A stretch of DNA of 30,469 bases, from contig CAZJPD010000009.1 in the NCBI GenBank assembly GCA_964547795.1, positions 1 through 30,469 of the forward strand, given 5' to 3'. This stretch comes from CAZJPD01 sp964547795 (GTDB lineage Bacteria; Pseudomonadota; Alphaproteobacteria; Rickettsiales; Midichloriaceae). The translations under genes and the position numbers were made by a program. The notes under the pieces were generated by a model. It was given only the letters and a program-made list of their open reading frames with translations. It was not told the DNA's origin and did not search any database. The stretch's first letter is position 1, and the number at the start of each line of letters is the position of its first letter. Shown here one piece after another: positions 16,711 to 25,322 of the stretch.

Positions 16711-19593
16711 GTGTATAAGTGTATTTCAATACGTGGTGCAAGAGAGCACAATCTAAAAAACGTAAATATTGATATACCTAAAAATTGCCTAGTTGTAATT
16801 ACAGGGGTAAGTGGTTCAGGTAAATCATCTTTAGCTTTTGACACACTTTATGCTGAGGGTCAAAGGAGATATGTCGAAAGTCTGTCCTCATACGCAAGGC
16901 AGTTTTTGGAAATGAATAACAAACCTGATGTTGACTCCATAGAAGGACTATCTCCAGCAATTGCTATAGACCAGAGAACTGTTTCAAAAAACCCTAGATC
17001 AACCGTTGCAACAATAACTGAAATATATGATTATCTAAGGGTGTTATTTGCAAGAATTGGTATTCCATATTCACCAGTAACAGGTTTGCCCATAAAAAAA
17101 CAAAGTGCTATGCAAATGGTAGATGTATTGATGGAGCTACCTAAAAAAACATCTATTATATTACTAGCTCCAATAGTGTGTGGTCAAAAGGGTGAATATA
17201 AAAAAGATTTATTGCGTTATCGCAGATTAAGTTATGAAAAAGTTAAAATTGATGGGATTTACTATGGGTTTGACGAATTACCAGTTATTGATAAAAATAA
17301 AAGGCATAATATCGAACTTGTTATAGATCAAATCAAAATAGAAAATGACTCAAGGGAGAAATTGCTAAGTAGTGTAGAAGACGTCCTCAGAATAAGTAAA
17401 GGAGAATTATGTATCGAAATAGAATCTTTGCCTAAAGGAAGCCCCAAAGTCAATAAAACAGAGGGAGAAATAATGGTTTTTTCTGAACATTTTTCTTGTC
17501 CTCTATCAGGTCTTGTTTTATCCAAGATCGAACCAAGAATATTTTCATTCAACAGTCCTTATGGAGCTTGCCCTAAATGTAATGGACTGGGAAAGGAAAT
17601 GTGTTTCGATAAAAAATTACTTATACCTGACCCTTCTCTTTCATTATCGGAAGGGGCTATAACGGTTTGGCAGAATCAAAATTCAAAATATTCCAATACA
17701 CAGTATAAATTTCGTGAAAATTTGCTTGAAGCTTTATCTAAACATTATAGATTTAGTTTAGAAGAACCATTTGAAGATTTACAAAAACACATTCAAAATA
17801 TAATATTACACGGTAGTGGAGGTGAAATAATAAAAATTTCCTATCAAGAAGGGTATAAAACATCAACAGTGAATAAAGCCTACAAAGGAATTATACCTCT
17901 TCTTGAGGCTCAGTTACAAAAAACAGGGAGCAATCGGATTGTTGAAGAATTATCCAGATACCAAGTTCAGGTTGATTGTAGTGAATGCTCAGGATATAGG
18001 ATAAAAAAAGATTCTTTGTGTGTAAGGGTAGGCAAGTTACACATAGGAGAGGTTTCTGAATTCACAATAGATAAAGCTTATGATTGGTCTAAAAATTTAG
18101 AGAAAACACTTGATCCTATACGTGCTAAAATTGCTCGATCAATACTAAAAGAAATCGAACGCAGATTAAAATTTTTAATTGATGTAGGGGTAAATTATCT
18201 AACGCTTAATCGTATGTCTTCAGCTTTGTCCGGGGGAGAAAGTCAACGGATTAGGCTAGCCTCTCAAATAGGTTCGAATTTAACAGGGATATTGTATGTA
18301 TTGGATGAACCGTCTATAGGGCTACATCAAAGTGATAATAATAAACTGATTAATACTTTGAAAAAACTGAGAGATTTAGGGAACTCCATTATTGTAGTAG
18401 AGCATGATGAAGATACTATGAGAAAAGCAGATCATTTGATTGATATTGGCAAGTATGCAGGAATAAGTGGTGGTAGAGTTATAGCCCAAGGTACACCAGA
18501 AGAAGTATCCAAAAACGAAGAAAGCATAACAGGTAAGTATTTATCAGAGAAATATTTTATTCCTGTATCTAAAGAGAGAAGAAAATACAGTAGGGTAATA
18601 ACTATCAAAAATGTCACAACAAATAATCTTAAAAATGTAAGTGTCGACATCCCTATCATGAATTTTGTAGCAGTGACAGGGGTTTCAGGTAGCGGTAAAT
18701 CTAGTTTGATATTGCAAACTCTTTACGGAGTTGTTATGAAGAAATTGCATAACAGCAACAAAAACTGTGGTAAATATACGTCAATACATGGATTAGAAAA
18801 TATAGATAAAATTATCGAAATCGATCAACAGCCCATAGGGAGAACCCCAAGGTCTAACCCTGCAACATATACGGGAGTTTTTGCCCCTATTAGAGATTGG
18901 TATACGAGACTAAAAGAATCAAAGCTGAGAGGGTATTTGCCGGGAAGGTTTTCTTTTAACGTAAAGGGCGGGAGATGTGAGGTTTGTGAAGGAGACGGTT
19001 CATTAAGAGTAGAAATGCATTTCCTATCTAATGTGTACATAAAGTGCAATGAATGTGGTGGTAAGCGATATAATAAAGAAACATTGCAAATTAAATACAA
19101 TGGCAAATCAATATCTGATGTCCTTGAGGTGACAGTTGATGAAGGTATAAAATTTTTCAATGACTTGCCCCTAATCAATGATAAGCTAAAGGCATTACAG
19201 GCTGTAGGACTTGGATATATCAACATTGGTCAATCCGCAATAACACTTTCTGGAGGAGAAGCACAAAGGATCAAACTTGCTAAAGAATTATCCAAAAGGT
19301 CTACTGGCAGAACACTGTATATCTTAGATGAACCTACAACGGGACTACATAGTCATGATATACAAAATTTACTTAAAGTTTTGCATAAATTGGTTGACAT
19401 GGGTAATACGGTTATTGTAATTGAACACAATTTAGATGTTATAAAAACAGCAGATTATGTAATAGACATTGGTCCTCAAGGTGGAACAAAGGGCGGGAAA
19501 ATAGTTGCTAAGGGTACACCTGAAGAAGTATCAAAAGCTCCTAATAGTATTACGGGACAATATTTAGCTGCTAAATTGGCAATGACTTCTTGA
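16711..19593 (+). CDS. uvrA: UvrABC excision nuclease subunit A
   Basis: UvrA is the damage-sensing ATPase of nucleotide excision repair, acting as a dimer with UvrB. The 960 residues begin at a GTG (16711) directly before YKCISIRGAREHNL. Two ABC modules are complete. Walker A sites are GVSGSGKSS (32-40) and GVSGSGKSS (from about 658), signatures are LSGGESQRIRLA and LSGGEAQRIKLA, and Walker B sites are LYVLDEPSIGLH and LYILDEPTTGLH. The C-terminal zinc finger is CEVC...CNEC. The first zinc-finger region reads CPLSG...CPKC, with Ser in place of a cysteine, a variation I believe common in alphaproteobacteria. No frame problems occur in 2.9 kb. Confidence 0.97.
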   Translation: MYKCISIRGAREHNLKNVNIDIPKNCLVVITGVSGSGKSSLAFDTLYAEGQRRYVESLSSYARQFLEMNNKPDVDSIEGLSPAIAIDQRTVSKNPRSTVATITEIYDYLRVLFARIGIPYSPVTGLPIKKQSAMQMVDVLMELPKKTSIILLAPIVCGQKGEYKKDLLRYRRLSYEKVKIDGIYYGFDELPVIDKNKRHNIELVIDQIKIENDSREKLLSSVEDVLRISKGELCIEIESLPKGSPKVNKTEGEIMVFSEHFSCPLSGLVLSKIEPRIFSFNSPYGACPKCNGLGKEMCFDKKLLIPDPSLSLSEGAITVWQNQNSKYSNTQYKFRENLLEALSKHYRFSLEEPFEDLQKHIQNIILHGSGGEIIKISYQEGYKTSTVNKAYKGIIPLLEAQLQKTGSNRIVEELSRYQVQVDCSECSGYRIKKDSLCVRVGKLHIGEVSEFTIDKAYDWSKNLEKTLDPIRAKIARSILKEIERRLKFLIDVGVNYLTLNRMSSALSGGESQRIRLASQIGSNLTGILYVLDEPSIGLHQSDNNKLINTLKKLRDLGNSIIVVEHDEDTMRKADHLIDIGKYAGISGGRVIAQGTPEEVSKNEESITGKYLSEKYFIPVSKERRKYSRVITIKNVTTNNLKNVSVDIPIMNFVAVTGVSGSGKSSLILQTLYGVVMKKLHNSNKNCGKYTSIHGLENIDKIIEIDQQPIGRTPRSNPATYTGVFAPIRDWYTRLKESKLRGYLPGRFSFNVKGGRCEVCEGDGSLRVEMHFLSNVYIKCNECGGKRYNKETLQIKYNGKSISDVLEVTVDEGIKFFNDLPLINDKLKALQAVGLGYINIGQSAITLSGGEAQRIKLAKELSKRSTGRTLYILDEPTTGLHSHDIQNLLKVLHKLVDMGNTVIVIEHNLDVIKTADYVIDIGPQGGTKGGKIVAKGTPEEVSKAPNSITGQYLAAKLAMTS

Positions 19594-19684
19594 ATATCAA
19601 CTACTGGTGTGGGTTCTAAATTTGTGCTATAAATTTTTATATATTAGTGTATACTGGCTACTGTACATAAAAATGAGGCTTAAT

Positions 19685-21007
19685 ATGAAAGTTAAGTTGT
19701 TGCTGGTTGTGATTGTGTTTTTTGTAATTCTTATCTGTAATAATGCAAAAGCTTATAATTTGAATGATGCTGTTATTACAGTTCTTCAAAATAATGAAGA
19801 AATTCAAGGAGCAAAAAAGAAGTTAGAGACAGAAATCCTTAAAAAACCAAAAGTTGCAACTGAGTTTTTACCAAATATAGCACTAGAGTTAAACCAGACT
19901 TTTCATGATAACAGAAACTTTAATGATTCATCTAAACCTATAAAATATCATCAAGGCTCTCTAATACTAAGAATTGAACAGGAGATTTATTCGGGGGGTT
20001 CTACTATTGCTAAAATTGCTGCTGTTGATGCTGAAATTAACGTTGCTTATCAAGAGTATACTAAAATGCTTAATGGGGTAGTATATAAAACTATTCAAGC
20101 ATATCAAAATGTTTTGACTGCTAGAGAGTCGGTTAAAGTACAGATTCAAAATACTGCTATGGCAGAAAAAAATGTAAAAAAGGCAAAAGTTGCTGTTAAG
20201 TTGGGTGCGGATACAAAAACTTCTTTATATTTAGCAGAGGCTTCTTTTTCAGAAGTAAAAAGTCGTCTCGAGGATTATAAAGTACAACAGGTACAAGCAG
20301 AAGCCTATTTTAAATATTATGTTGGGGAGGAAGCTCCCGAAAAAATGGAGGGAATTAATCTAAAAAAATATAAAGAAGTACCTACTTTAAAAGATTTCAA
20401 GGCTTTAGTAAGTCAAAAAAATCCAGATATTATTGAAGTAAAAAATAGACTTAAAGCATCAAAGCAAGGAATTAATATAGCTACATCAGAACTGATGCCA
20501 AAGGTTAGTCTGTTTGGACAAATTCTAAAGCAAGATGGTCCCATTTATAAGGGGGTGGGAAGAGGATTATCGCAAATTAGAAATGATGGTGATACCTATG
20601 GGATTAGGATGACTATACCTGTATTCAGTCGTGGATTAGGGTATATAAATATTTCTGAAGCAAGGAAGGAAGAAAAAATGTTTGAGCATAACTTGCGAAA
20701 CACAGTATATGCAATTCAGGCTGAAACAACTAGTACTTGGAATAACTATATATCCAGCGACAACATCTATAATTTATTGCGTAAAGCTGAAGAGAATTAT
20801 TACAAAACTTACTTGAGTATACAAACTGAATTTGATGTTGGAGCAAAAACCATATCTGAAGTGATTAAAAGACAACAAGACTATAATCACAGTACAATAG
20901 TTAGATTACAAAAAGAGCAAGAGAGCAAGTTAGCATTATTTAAAATATACAAACTTATTGGCAATTTGCCTCAAGTTATCAAAAATAGTGCCTCTGTAGT
21001 CAAATGA
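19685..21007 (+). CDS. tolC: TolC-family outer membrane efflux protein
   Basis: TolC-type proteins form trimeric outer-membrane channels for type I secretion and drug efflux. From the ATG at 19685 the protein has 440 residues with a signal peptide (MKVKLLLVVIVFFVILICNN, cleavage probably after AKA). A GAGG about 7 bases upstream supports this start over the GTG at 19607, which would put 26 residues before the signal. The two OEP repeats are visible: YNLNDAVITVLQNNEEIQGA with EQEIYSGGSTIAKIAAVDAE, and DFKALVSQKNPDIIEVKNRL with IPVFSRGLGYINISEARKEE. Coiled-coil hairpins lie in between. It overlaps sppA by 4 bases. The exact substrate is unknown; HlyB/HlyD-type partners are not in view. Confidence 0.88.
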   Translation: MKVKLLLVVIVFFVILICNNAKAYNLNDAVITVLQNNEEIQGAKKKLETEILKKPKVATEFLPNIALELNQTFHDNRNFNDSSKPIKYHQGSLILRIEQEIYSGGSTIAKIAAVDAEINVAYQEYTKMLNGVVYKTIQAYQNVLTARESVKVQIQNTAMAEKNVKKAKVAVKLGADTKTSLYLAEASFSEVKSRLEDYKVQQVQAEAYFKYYVGEEAPEKMEGINLKKYKEVPTLKDFKALVSQKNPDIIEVKNRLKASKQGINIATSELMPKVSLFGQILKQDGPIYKGVGRGLSQIRNDGDTYGIRMTIPVFSRGLGYINISEARKEEKMFEHNLRNTVYAIQAETTSTWNNYISSDNIYNLLRKAEENYYKTYLSIQTEFDVGAKTISEVIKRQQDYNHSTIVRLQKEQESKLALFKIYKLIGNLPQVIKNSASVVK

Positions 21008-21894
21008 TAGGAGAAGATTATATAATAGATAGGTTTAGGCTAAAAAATAGTGCTAATAGATGGAGGTTTTTTGCGACATTTCTTTTGATTGCATTTGTTT
21101 TTCTGTTTGTGTGTCGCTCTAATGATATAAAGGAGATGGGGCAAAATTATATTGCCAGCGTTAATGTGGCAGGTATTTTAATGCAAAACCAGGAAGTTCT
21201 TGAGTCACTAAATAAAATTAGAAAGAAAGACAATATCAAGGCAGTTGTAGTAAATATAAATAGTCCTGGGGGTACAGCTGTAGGCGGAGAATCGTTGTAT
21301 CGTGCATTTAGAGAAATAGCCAAGAAAAAACCCATCGTAGCATCAATTGGTGAATTAGGTACATCTGCAGCATATATGGCAGCATTAGGAACAGATAGGA
21401 TTTTTGCTTATGAAAGTAGCTTGACTGGCTCTATTGGTGTAATGTTACAAAATATAGAGGTTTCTGATTTAGCTAAAAAATATGGTATTAATTTAGAACT
21501 TTTTAAATCTTCTCCATTAAAAGGTATCCCCAATCATTTTGAAAAATTAGATGATACTCAAAAAGAATATGTGCAGAGTTTAATAAATGATTCTCATCAA
21601 TTTTTTGTACAAAAAGTAAAACAGAGAAAAAATTTTTCTGATGAAGAATTGGAGACTATAGCAGATGGCAGGGTATTTATAGGAATTAGAGCTCATAAAC
21701 TGAGGCTAGTTGATCAATTGGGTGGAAAAGAAGAAGCTATTAAGTGGTTAAAAAGCAATAATGATAAAATAAAAAATTTAAAAGTTAGTAACATTGATTT
21801 AATAAAACCAACAAGCAAGCTACAAAGATTATTGGATTATAGTAACAATATATTGCTGTTTTTCATAAATTCGTTTAGTAAGGCGATAGTGTAG
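21004..21894 (+). CDS. sppA: Signal peptide peptidase SppA (short form)
   Basis: SppA is a membrane serine protease that degrades cleaved signal peptides. The 296 residues fit the short (36K) form. One transmembrane helix is at about 21-37. The crotonase-like fold shows VVVNINSPGG (81-90), and GTSAAYMAA supplies the nucleophile Ser121. GSIGVMLQ follows, and SSPLKGIPN contains the probable general base Lys173. ADGRVFIGIRAHKLRLVDQL is the conserved late segment. ATGA overlap with the tolC-like gene shows translational coupling, so the two form an operon. Confidence 0.93.
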   Translation: MIGEDYIIDRFRLKNSANRWRFFATFLLIAFVFLFVCRSNDIKEMGQNYIASVNVAGILMQNQEVLESLNKIRKKDNIKAVVVNINSPGGTAVGGESLYRAFREIAKKKPIVASIGELGTSAAYMAALGTDRIFAYESSLTGSIGVMLQNIEVSDLAKKYGINLELFKSSPLKGIPNHFEKLDDTQKEYVQSLINDSHQFFVQKVKQRKNFSDEELETIADGRVFIGIRAHKLRLVDQLGGKEEAIKWLKSNNDKIKNLKVSNIDLIKPTSKLQRLLDYSNNILLFFINSFSKAIV

Positions 21895-21947
21895 ATTGAA
21901 ATATGGAATAGCTTATCATGAATTTTATAGCAAATCGTTTTTTTTAA

Positions 21948-22427
21948 GTATCTCTGAGATTTGTACTAATTCTGATTTGTTCTATTACAGCTTTTTCGGT
22001 CAGAGAAAGTGTTGCTTTGCCTACTCCTCTTTCTGCGGAGCAATTATATGAACAAAGTGATGTTATCGCTAAAGCGAAAGTATTGGGAGTTGCTGCAGTT
22101 CAAAGTAAAGTGGCAAAGATTGAAGATAGATATGGATATGATACAAAAAAGTACCAAGCATGGCTTAAAGTTCTAAAAGCGACAAAGGGGAAAGTTCAAG
22201 ATAATCATACAGTTATTGTTACATGGGATAGAGTTAGTAGCAACAAAAAAATAGTGGGAAATTGGGAGGTCAATTATTATCCAAATGAAGAACTGATAAC
22301 CCATCTGGTATGGGACAATCAAGAAAAAACATATAGAACTCTTTCCTGGAATTCAGCAAAAACAATTAAATCATCAAAAAATAAGCTACCTGCAGATATA
22401 GGCGAGGTTAATTTGGCATCAGATTAA
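21948..22427 (+). CDS. Small probable exported protein of unknown function, start uncertain
   Basis: I do not recognise a family. The open frame from 21948 encodes a signal-peptide-like stretch (VSLRFVLILICSITAFSV, then RESVALPTP), followed by about 130 residues including QLYEQSDVIAKAKVLGVAAV and, later, VTWDRV...GNWEVNYYPNEELITHL, which look like a small beta-rich secreted domain. No standard start codon precedes the signal region in this open stretch. The nearest in-frame ATG (21918, MNFIANRFF) is cut off by a TAA at 21945-21947 after a T8 run. A TTG at 22017 would skip the signal. The gene may be decayed, use an odd start, or contain a sequence error. Its 3' end overlaps the next gene by 20 bases on the opposite strand. 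Confidence 0.5.
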   Translation, partial: VSLRFVLILICSITAFSVRESVALPTPLSAEQLYEQSDVIAKAKVLGVAAVQSKVAKIEDRYGYDTKKYQAWLKVLKATKGKVQDNHTVIVTWDRVSSNKKIVGNWEVNYYPNEELITHLVWDNQEKTYRTLSWNSAKTIKSSKNKLPADIGEVNLASD

Positions 22428-22983
22428 TGATTTGACTATCCGTAATTACCATATCTAGTCTCACATCATGTGCTTCTGATGGGATGTTTTCAACTTGCTG
22501 AAAGCTATACCCAATGCCTACTTTTTTAACGTATGGCAAGTTACTCAAGGCTCTATCATAATATCCAGAGCCATATCCCAATCTGTTGCCATGCTTATCA
22601 AACCCAATAAGTGGTATTATCAATAAATCTGGATATACTTCCTTTTCACCAATTGGTTCTTTAATGTTGCATTTGTTACAAACCAGAGGTTGCCCTTCAT
22701 GCCATTCATAAAATTTTAATTCGCTTGCTACCATTTTTAGCAAGGCAATCTTGATCCTTTTTCTCCGCAATAAATTTAATATAGGTAAAACATCAATTTC
22801 ATTATTTATAGCATAATAGCCAGCAACAACTTCCATATCACAAAAGTTATCTTCATTAAACTTCCTTTGGAAATTTTCAAATACTTTTTTACTACATTCT
22901 ACAACTTCTGCTTTTGTTAATTCCTTCCTTTTTTTTAGTAAATTCTGTCTGAGCTTTTTCTTTAAGTTTATGATAGCATCCAT
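22408..22983 (-). CDS. 5-formyltetrahydrofolate cyclo-ligase (MTHFS)
   Basis: The enzyme converts 5-formyltetrahydrofolate to 5,10-methenyltetrahydrofolate using ATP, returning stored folate to one-carbon metabolism. The 191-residue length is typical. The N-terminal KKKLRQNLLKKRKEL carries the basic nucleotide-contact residues, and the signature GFDKHGNRLGYGSGYYDRAL contains the ATP/Mg loop. VGIGYSFQQVENIPSEAHDV is the conserved C-terminal block. The start ATG (22983) is 21 bases from the divergent radA start, so the two promoters must lie partly inside each other's genes. With folK it points to an active folate pool. Confidence 0.93.
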   Translation of the reverse strand: MDAIINLKKKLRQNLLKKRKELTKAEVVECSKKVFENFQRKFNEDNFCDMEVVAGYYAINNEIDVLPILNLLRRKRIKIALLKMVASELKFYEWHEGQPLVCNKCNIKEPIGEKEVYPDLLIIPLIGFDKHGNRLGYGSGYYDRALSNLPYVKKVGIGYSFQQVENIPSEAHDVRLDMVITDSQIINLMPN

Positions 22984-23004
22984 TTATAATAAAAATGTAT
23001 TTGT

Positions 23005-24360
23005 ATGGTTAAGAACAAAATATTCACTTGCCAAAATTGTGGAGCGGTATTTAAGAAATGGCAAGGAAAATGTAGTGAATGCAATACATGGAGCAGTATC
23101 AATGAGGAGATAGTTGATTCAAAGATTTCCAAAAAACTATATGGCAAAGGTACTTCCAGCTTAGTAGAGTTAAATAATTTAGATAACATAGATGCTAACT
23201 TTTTACGAGTAGATACAAAAATCAACGAAATTAATAGATTATTGGGAGGGGGGCTTGTCCATGGTTCTGCTATATTAATTGCGGGAGAGCCAGGAATTGG
23301 AAAATCCACACTAATACTTGAGTTATGCAATAAACTTGCTCATGATGATTTTATAGCAATATATGTAAGTGGAGAAGAGGCACTATCACAGATAAAATTA
23401 CATGCTAATCGGCTGAATGTGCAGAACAAGTATATACATGTTGCAAATACCACATCGCTTGAAGACTTGATTTCCATTATTACAAAAAGCAAGCCTTCTC
23501 TACTTGTCATTGATTCCGTACAGACCCTGTATTTTGAAAAACTTGACTCACCACCTGGTACTGTAAGCCAAGTGCGGATATGTAGTTATGAACTAATTCA
23601 GGTTTGCAAGAAAAATGATGTAACGCTTATTCTCATTGGGCATATAACTAAGGATGGACAAATTGCAGGACCGAAAATTCTAGAACACATGGTTGATGTT
23701 GTGCTTTCATTTGAAGGAGAAAATACACAGCAATTTAGAATCGTTAGAGCGACAAAAAATCGTTATGGTTCAATAAATGAAATCGCATTATTTGAGATGA
23801 GTTCTAAAGGCCTACAGGAAGTGAAAAATCCATCAGAAATATTCTTACCCCAGGAGAAGGATGGAATTGATAAGCAAGGTTCTTGTATCCTTGCAAGCAT
23901 CGAGGGGACAAGAACCATTTTGCTTGAAGTACAGGCTTTAGTAGTACCAAGTTTCCTTGCAACACCTACAAGGGCAACGATTGGCTGGGATTACAATAGG
24001 CTTGCGATGTTGATTGCTGTTCTTAATGCTAAAATGAATATTAATTTGATAAACAAAGAGGTGTATCTAAATATCGTTGGCGGATTAAAAGTAAGTGAAA
24101 CTGGTGCAGATTTGGCGGTAATTTCTGCACTTATTTCAGCAAATCAAAATACATCTATAGATAGAGAACTGATATTTTTTGGAGAAGTAGGATTGTCTGG
24201 AGAAATAAGGCAAGTAAACAGTATGGAAAATCGTTTGCTAGAAGCAAGCAAATTAGGCTTTAAAAGGGCGGTAATTCCACATCAAAGGAAAAAGTTTCCT
24301 TGCAACATGGAAATAACTGAGTTAAATCATGTAAGTAAGTTGAAAAAAATCTTAATTTAA
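23005..24360 (+). CDS. radA: DNA repair protein RadA
   Basis: RadA is a RecA-like, DnaB-type hexameric motor that drives branch migration in recombinational repair. At 451 residues it has the usual three parts. The zinc finger is C9/C12/C23/C26 (CQNC...CSEC). The RecA-type ATPase has Walker A GEPGIGKST (94-102), Walker B LLVID (166-170) and the RadA signature KNRYGS (251-256). The C-terminal Lon-protease-like domain has SETGADLAVISALISANQNT and FFGEVGLSGEIRQV. The ATG at 23005 leads directly to the zinc finger. cvpA follows after 11 bases, an arrangement I associate with alphaproteobacteria. Confidence 0.96.
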   Translation: MVKNKIFTCQNCGAVFKKWQGKCSECNTWSSINEEIVDSKISKKLYGKGTSSLVELNNLDNIDANFLRVDTKINEINRLLGGGLVHGSAILIAGEPGIGKSTLILELCNKLAHDDFIAIYVSGEEALSQIKLHANRLNVQNKYIHVANTTSLEDLISIITKSKPSLLVIDSVQTLYFEKLDSPPGTVSQVRICSYELIQVCKKNDVTLILIGHITKDGQIAGPKILEHMVDVVLSFEGENTQQFRIVRATKNRYGSINEIALFEMSSKGLQEVKNPSEIFLPQEKDGIDKQGSCILASIEGTRTILLEVQALVVPSFLATPTRATIGWDYNRLAMLIAVLNAKMNINLINKEVYLNIVGGLKVSETGADLAVISALISANQNTSIDRELIFFGEVGLSGEIRQVNSMENRLLEASKLGFKRAVIPHQRKKFPCNMEITELNHVSKLKKILI

Positions 24361-24371
24361 GTCTACTAAGT

Positions 24372-25199
24372 ATGCAAGGTGTTGATTTTAGCTTGATGAA
24401 TTATCTTGATTATATATCTATTGCTATAGTATTAATATCTGTCATTTTTGCGGTTTATCGTGGTTTTATAGCTTCTGCTATCAGTCTTTTAGGATGGATA
24501 TTATCCATCGTTTTAACATATCAGTTTTATCCTCAAGTTGAGAATTATTTATCGGAATTTATAAAATCTAAAATATTAGTAATAATAATTAGCTCAGTGG
24601 GATTATTGATTGTCTTACTTATAATTTTCGGAGTAATAAATTCACTTTTTTATAAATTAGTTGGTGATCTAAAAAAAAGTTTTATGGATAGATCAATAGG
24701 GTTACTATTTGGGTTAGCTAGAGGTTTTTTAATTATCTCCTTTTTATTTCTGTGTTTTTCAATTAGTTTAAAACTACTCTCCGGTAAAAAAGCTGAGCTT
24801 GTAGAAAAAGATTATCCTGTAGTTATTACAAGTGCAGTAACCTTCCAATTAATGGAAGNNNNNNNNNNTGGAGCTACCATTTTAGAATCAACCTTGCCTA
24901 AATCATTTAGTAAAAGGTTTTCTAAAGTATACGATGATATTAGTGATAAAGATTTAGATGAAAGGTTTATTCAAAATTCAATCGATAAATTAATTGCATT
25001 TGTATCTCATTATGAAATTAGAAACATCAACTTAATGCGTCAGGAGTTATCTACTTCGGAATCACAAGAAACAATAGAAATAAGAACTTTAGAATATTTA
25101 TTGAAGAATTATAAAGAAAAACTAAATAAAGGAATCATCAAAGAAAAAGTATTTACTCCAAAGGAAATACAAAGGTTAGATGCTATAGTGAATAAATGA
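24372..25199 (+). CDS. cvpA: CvpA-family membrane protein, contains an assembly gap
   Basis: CvpA-family proteins are small inner-membrane proteins named for colicin V production and linked to envelope stress resistance. Four transmembrane helices are visible: YISIAIVLISVIFAVYRGFI, ISLLGWILSIVLTYQFY, ILVIIISSVGLLIVLLIIFG and LLFGLARGFLIISFLFLCFS. The DRSIGLLFGLARG motif is typical. A cytoplasmic or periplasmic tail of about 130 charged residues follows. Ten Ns (24859-24868) lie between TFQLME and GATILESTLP; the frame agrees on both sides, but the true length there is unknown. ATG GTG-type alternatives exist; MNYLDYISIA (9 codons in) could also be the start. Confidence 0.85.
   Translation: MQGVDFSLMNYLDYISIAIVLISVIFAVYRGFIASAISLLGWILSIVLTYQFYPQVENYLSEFIKSKILVIIISSVGLLIVLLIIFGVINSLFYKLVGDLKKSFMDRSIGLLFGLARGFLIISFLFLCFSISLKLLSGKKAELVEKDYPVVITSAVTFQLMEXXXXGATILESTLPKSFSKRFSKVYDDISDKDLDERFIQNSIDKLIAFVSHYEIRNINLMRQELSTSESQETIEIRTLEYLLKNYKEKLNKGIIKEKVFTPKEIQRLDAIVNK
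24859..24868. other. Assembly gap (10 Ns)
   Basis: Ten undetermined bases inside cvpA. The open frame continues across with family-like sequence on both sides, so the gap is probably short, although a run of exactly ten Ns can be a placeholder of arbitrary size. Confidence 0.98.
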
Positions 25200-25265
25200 G
25201 AATGTGTAATAAGTTATTAATCCTTAGATGCCCCTTTATTTTTGATATTTAAAATTAGATTGAAG

Positions 25266-25293
25266 GACCTACCTGTGGTGTGGTAAGGTGGTC
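25266..25293 (+). promoter_or_regulatory. Hairpin in the pdhC leader
   Basis: GACC-T-ACCT and AGGT-GGTC pair as an 8-bp stem with one bulged T around an 11-base GT-rich loop, ending 29 bases before the pdhC ATG. It is the only GC-rich structure in this spacer and is not followed by a T run, so it is not a typical terminator. It may be a leader or mRNA-stability structure; the role is unknown. Confidence 0.3.
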
Positions 25294-25322
25294 AATGTAA
25301 CCATCAATTGAAATAAAAGAAT

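Noticed and set aside
19607..19684. Upstream GTG start for the tolC-like gene
   Set aside because: It would place 26 extra residues before a normal signal peptide; the ATG at 19685 has a GAGG ribosome site.
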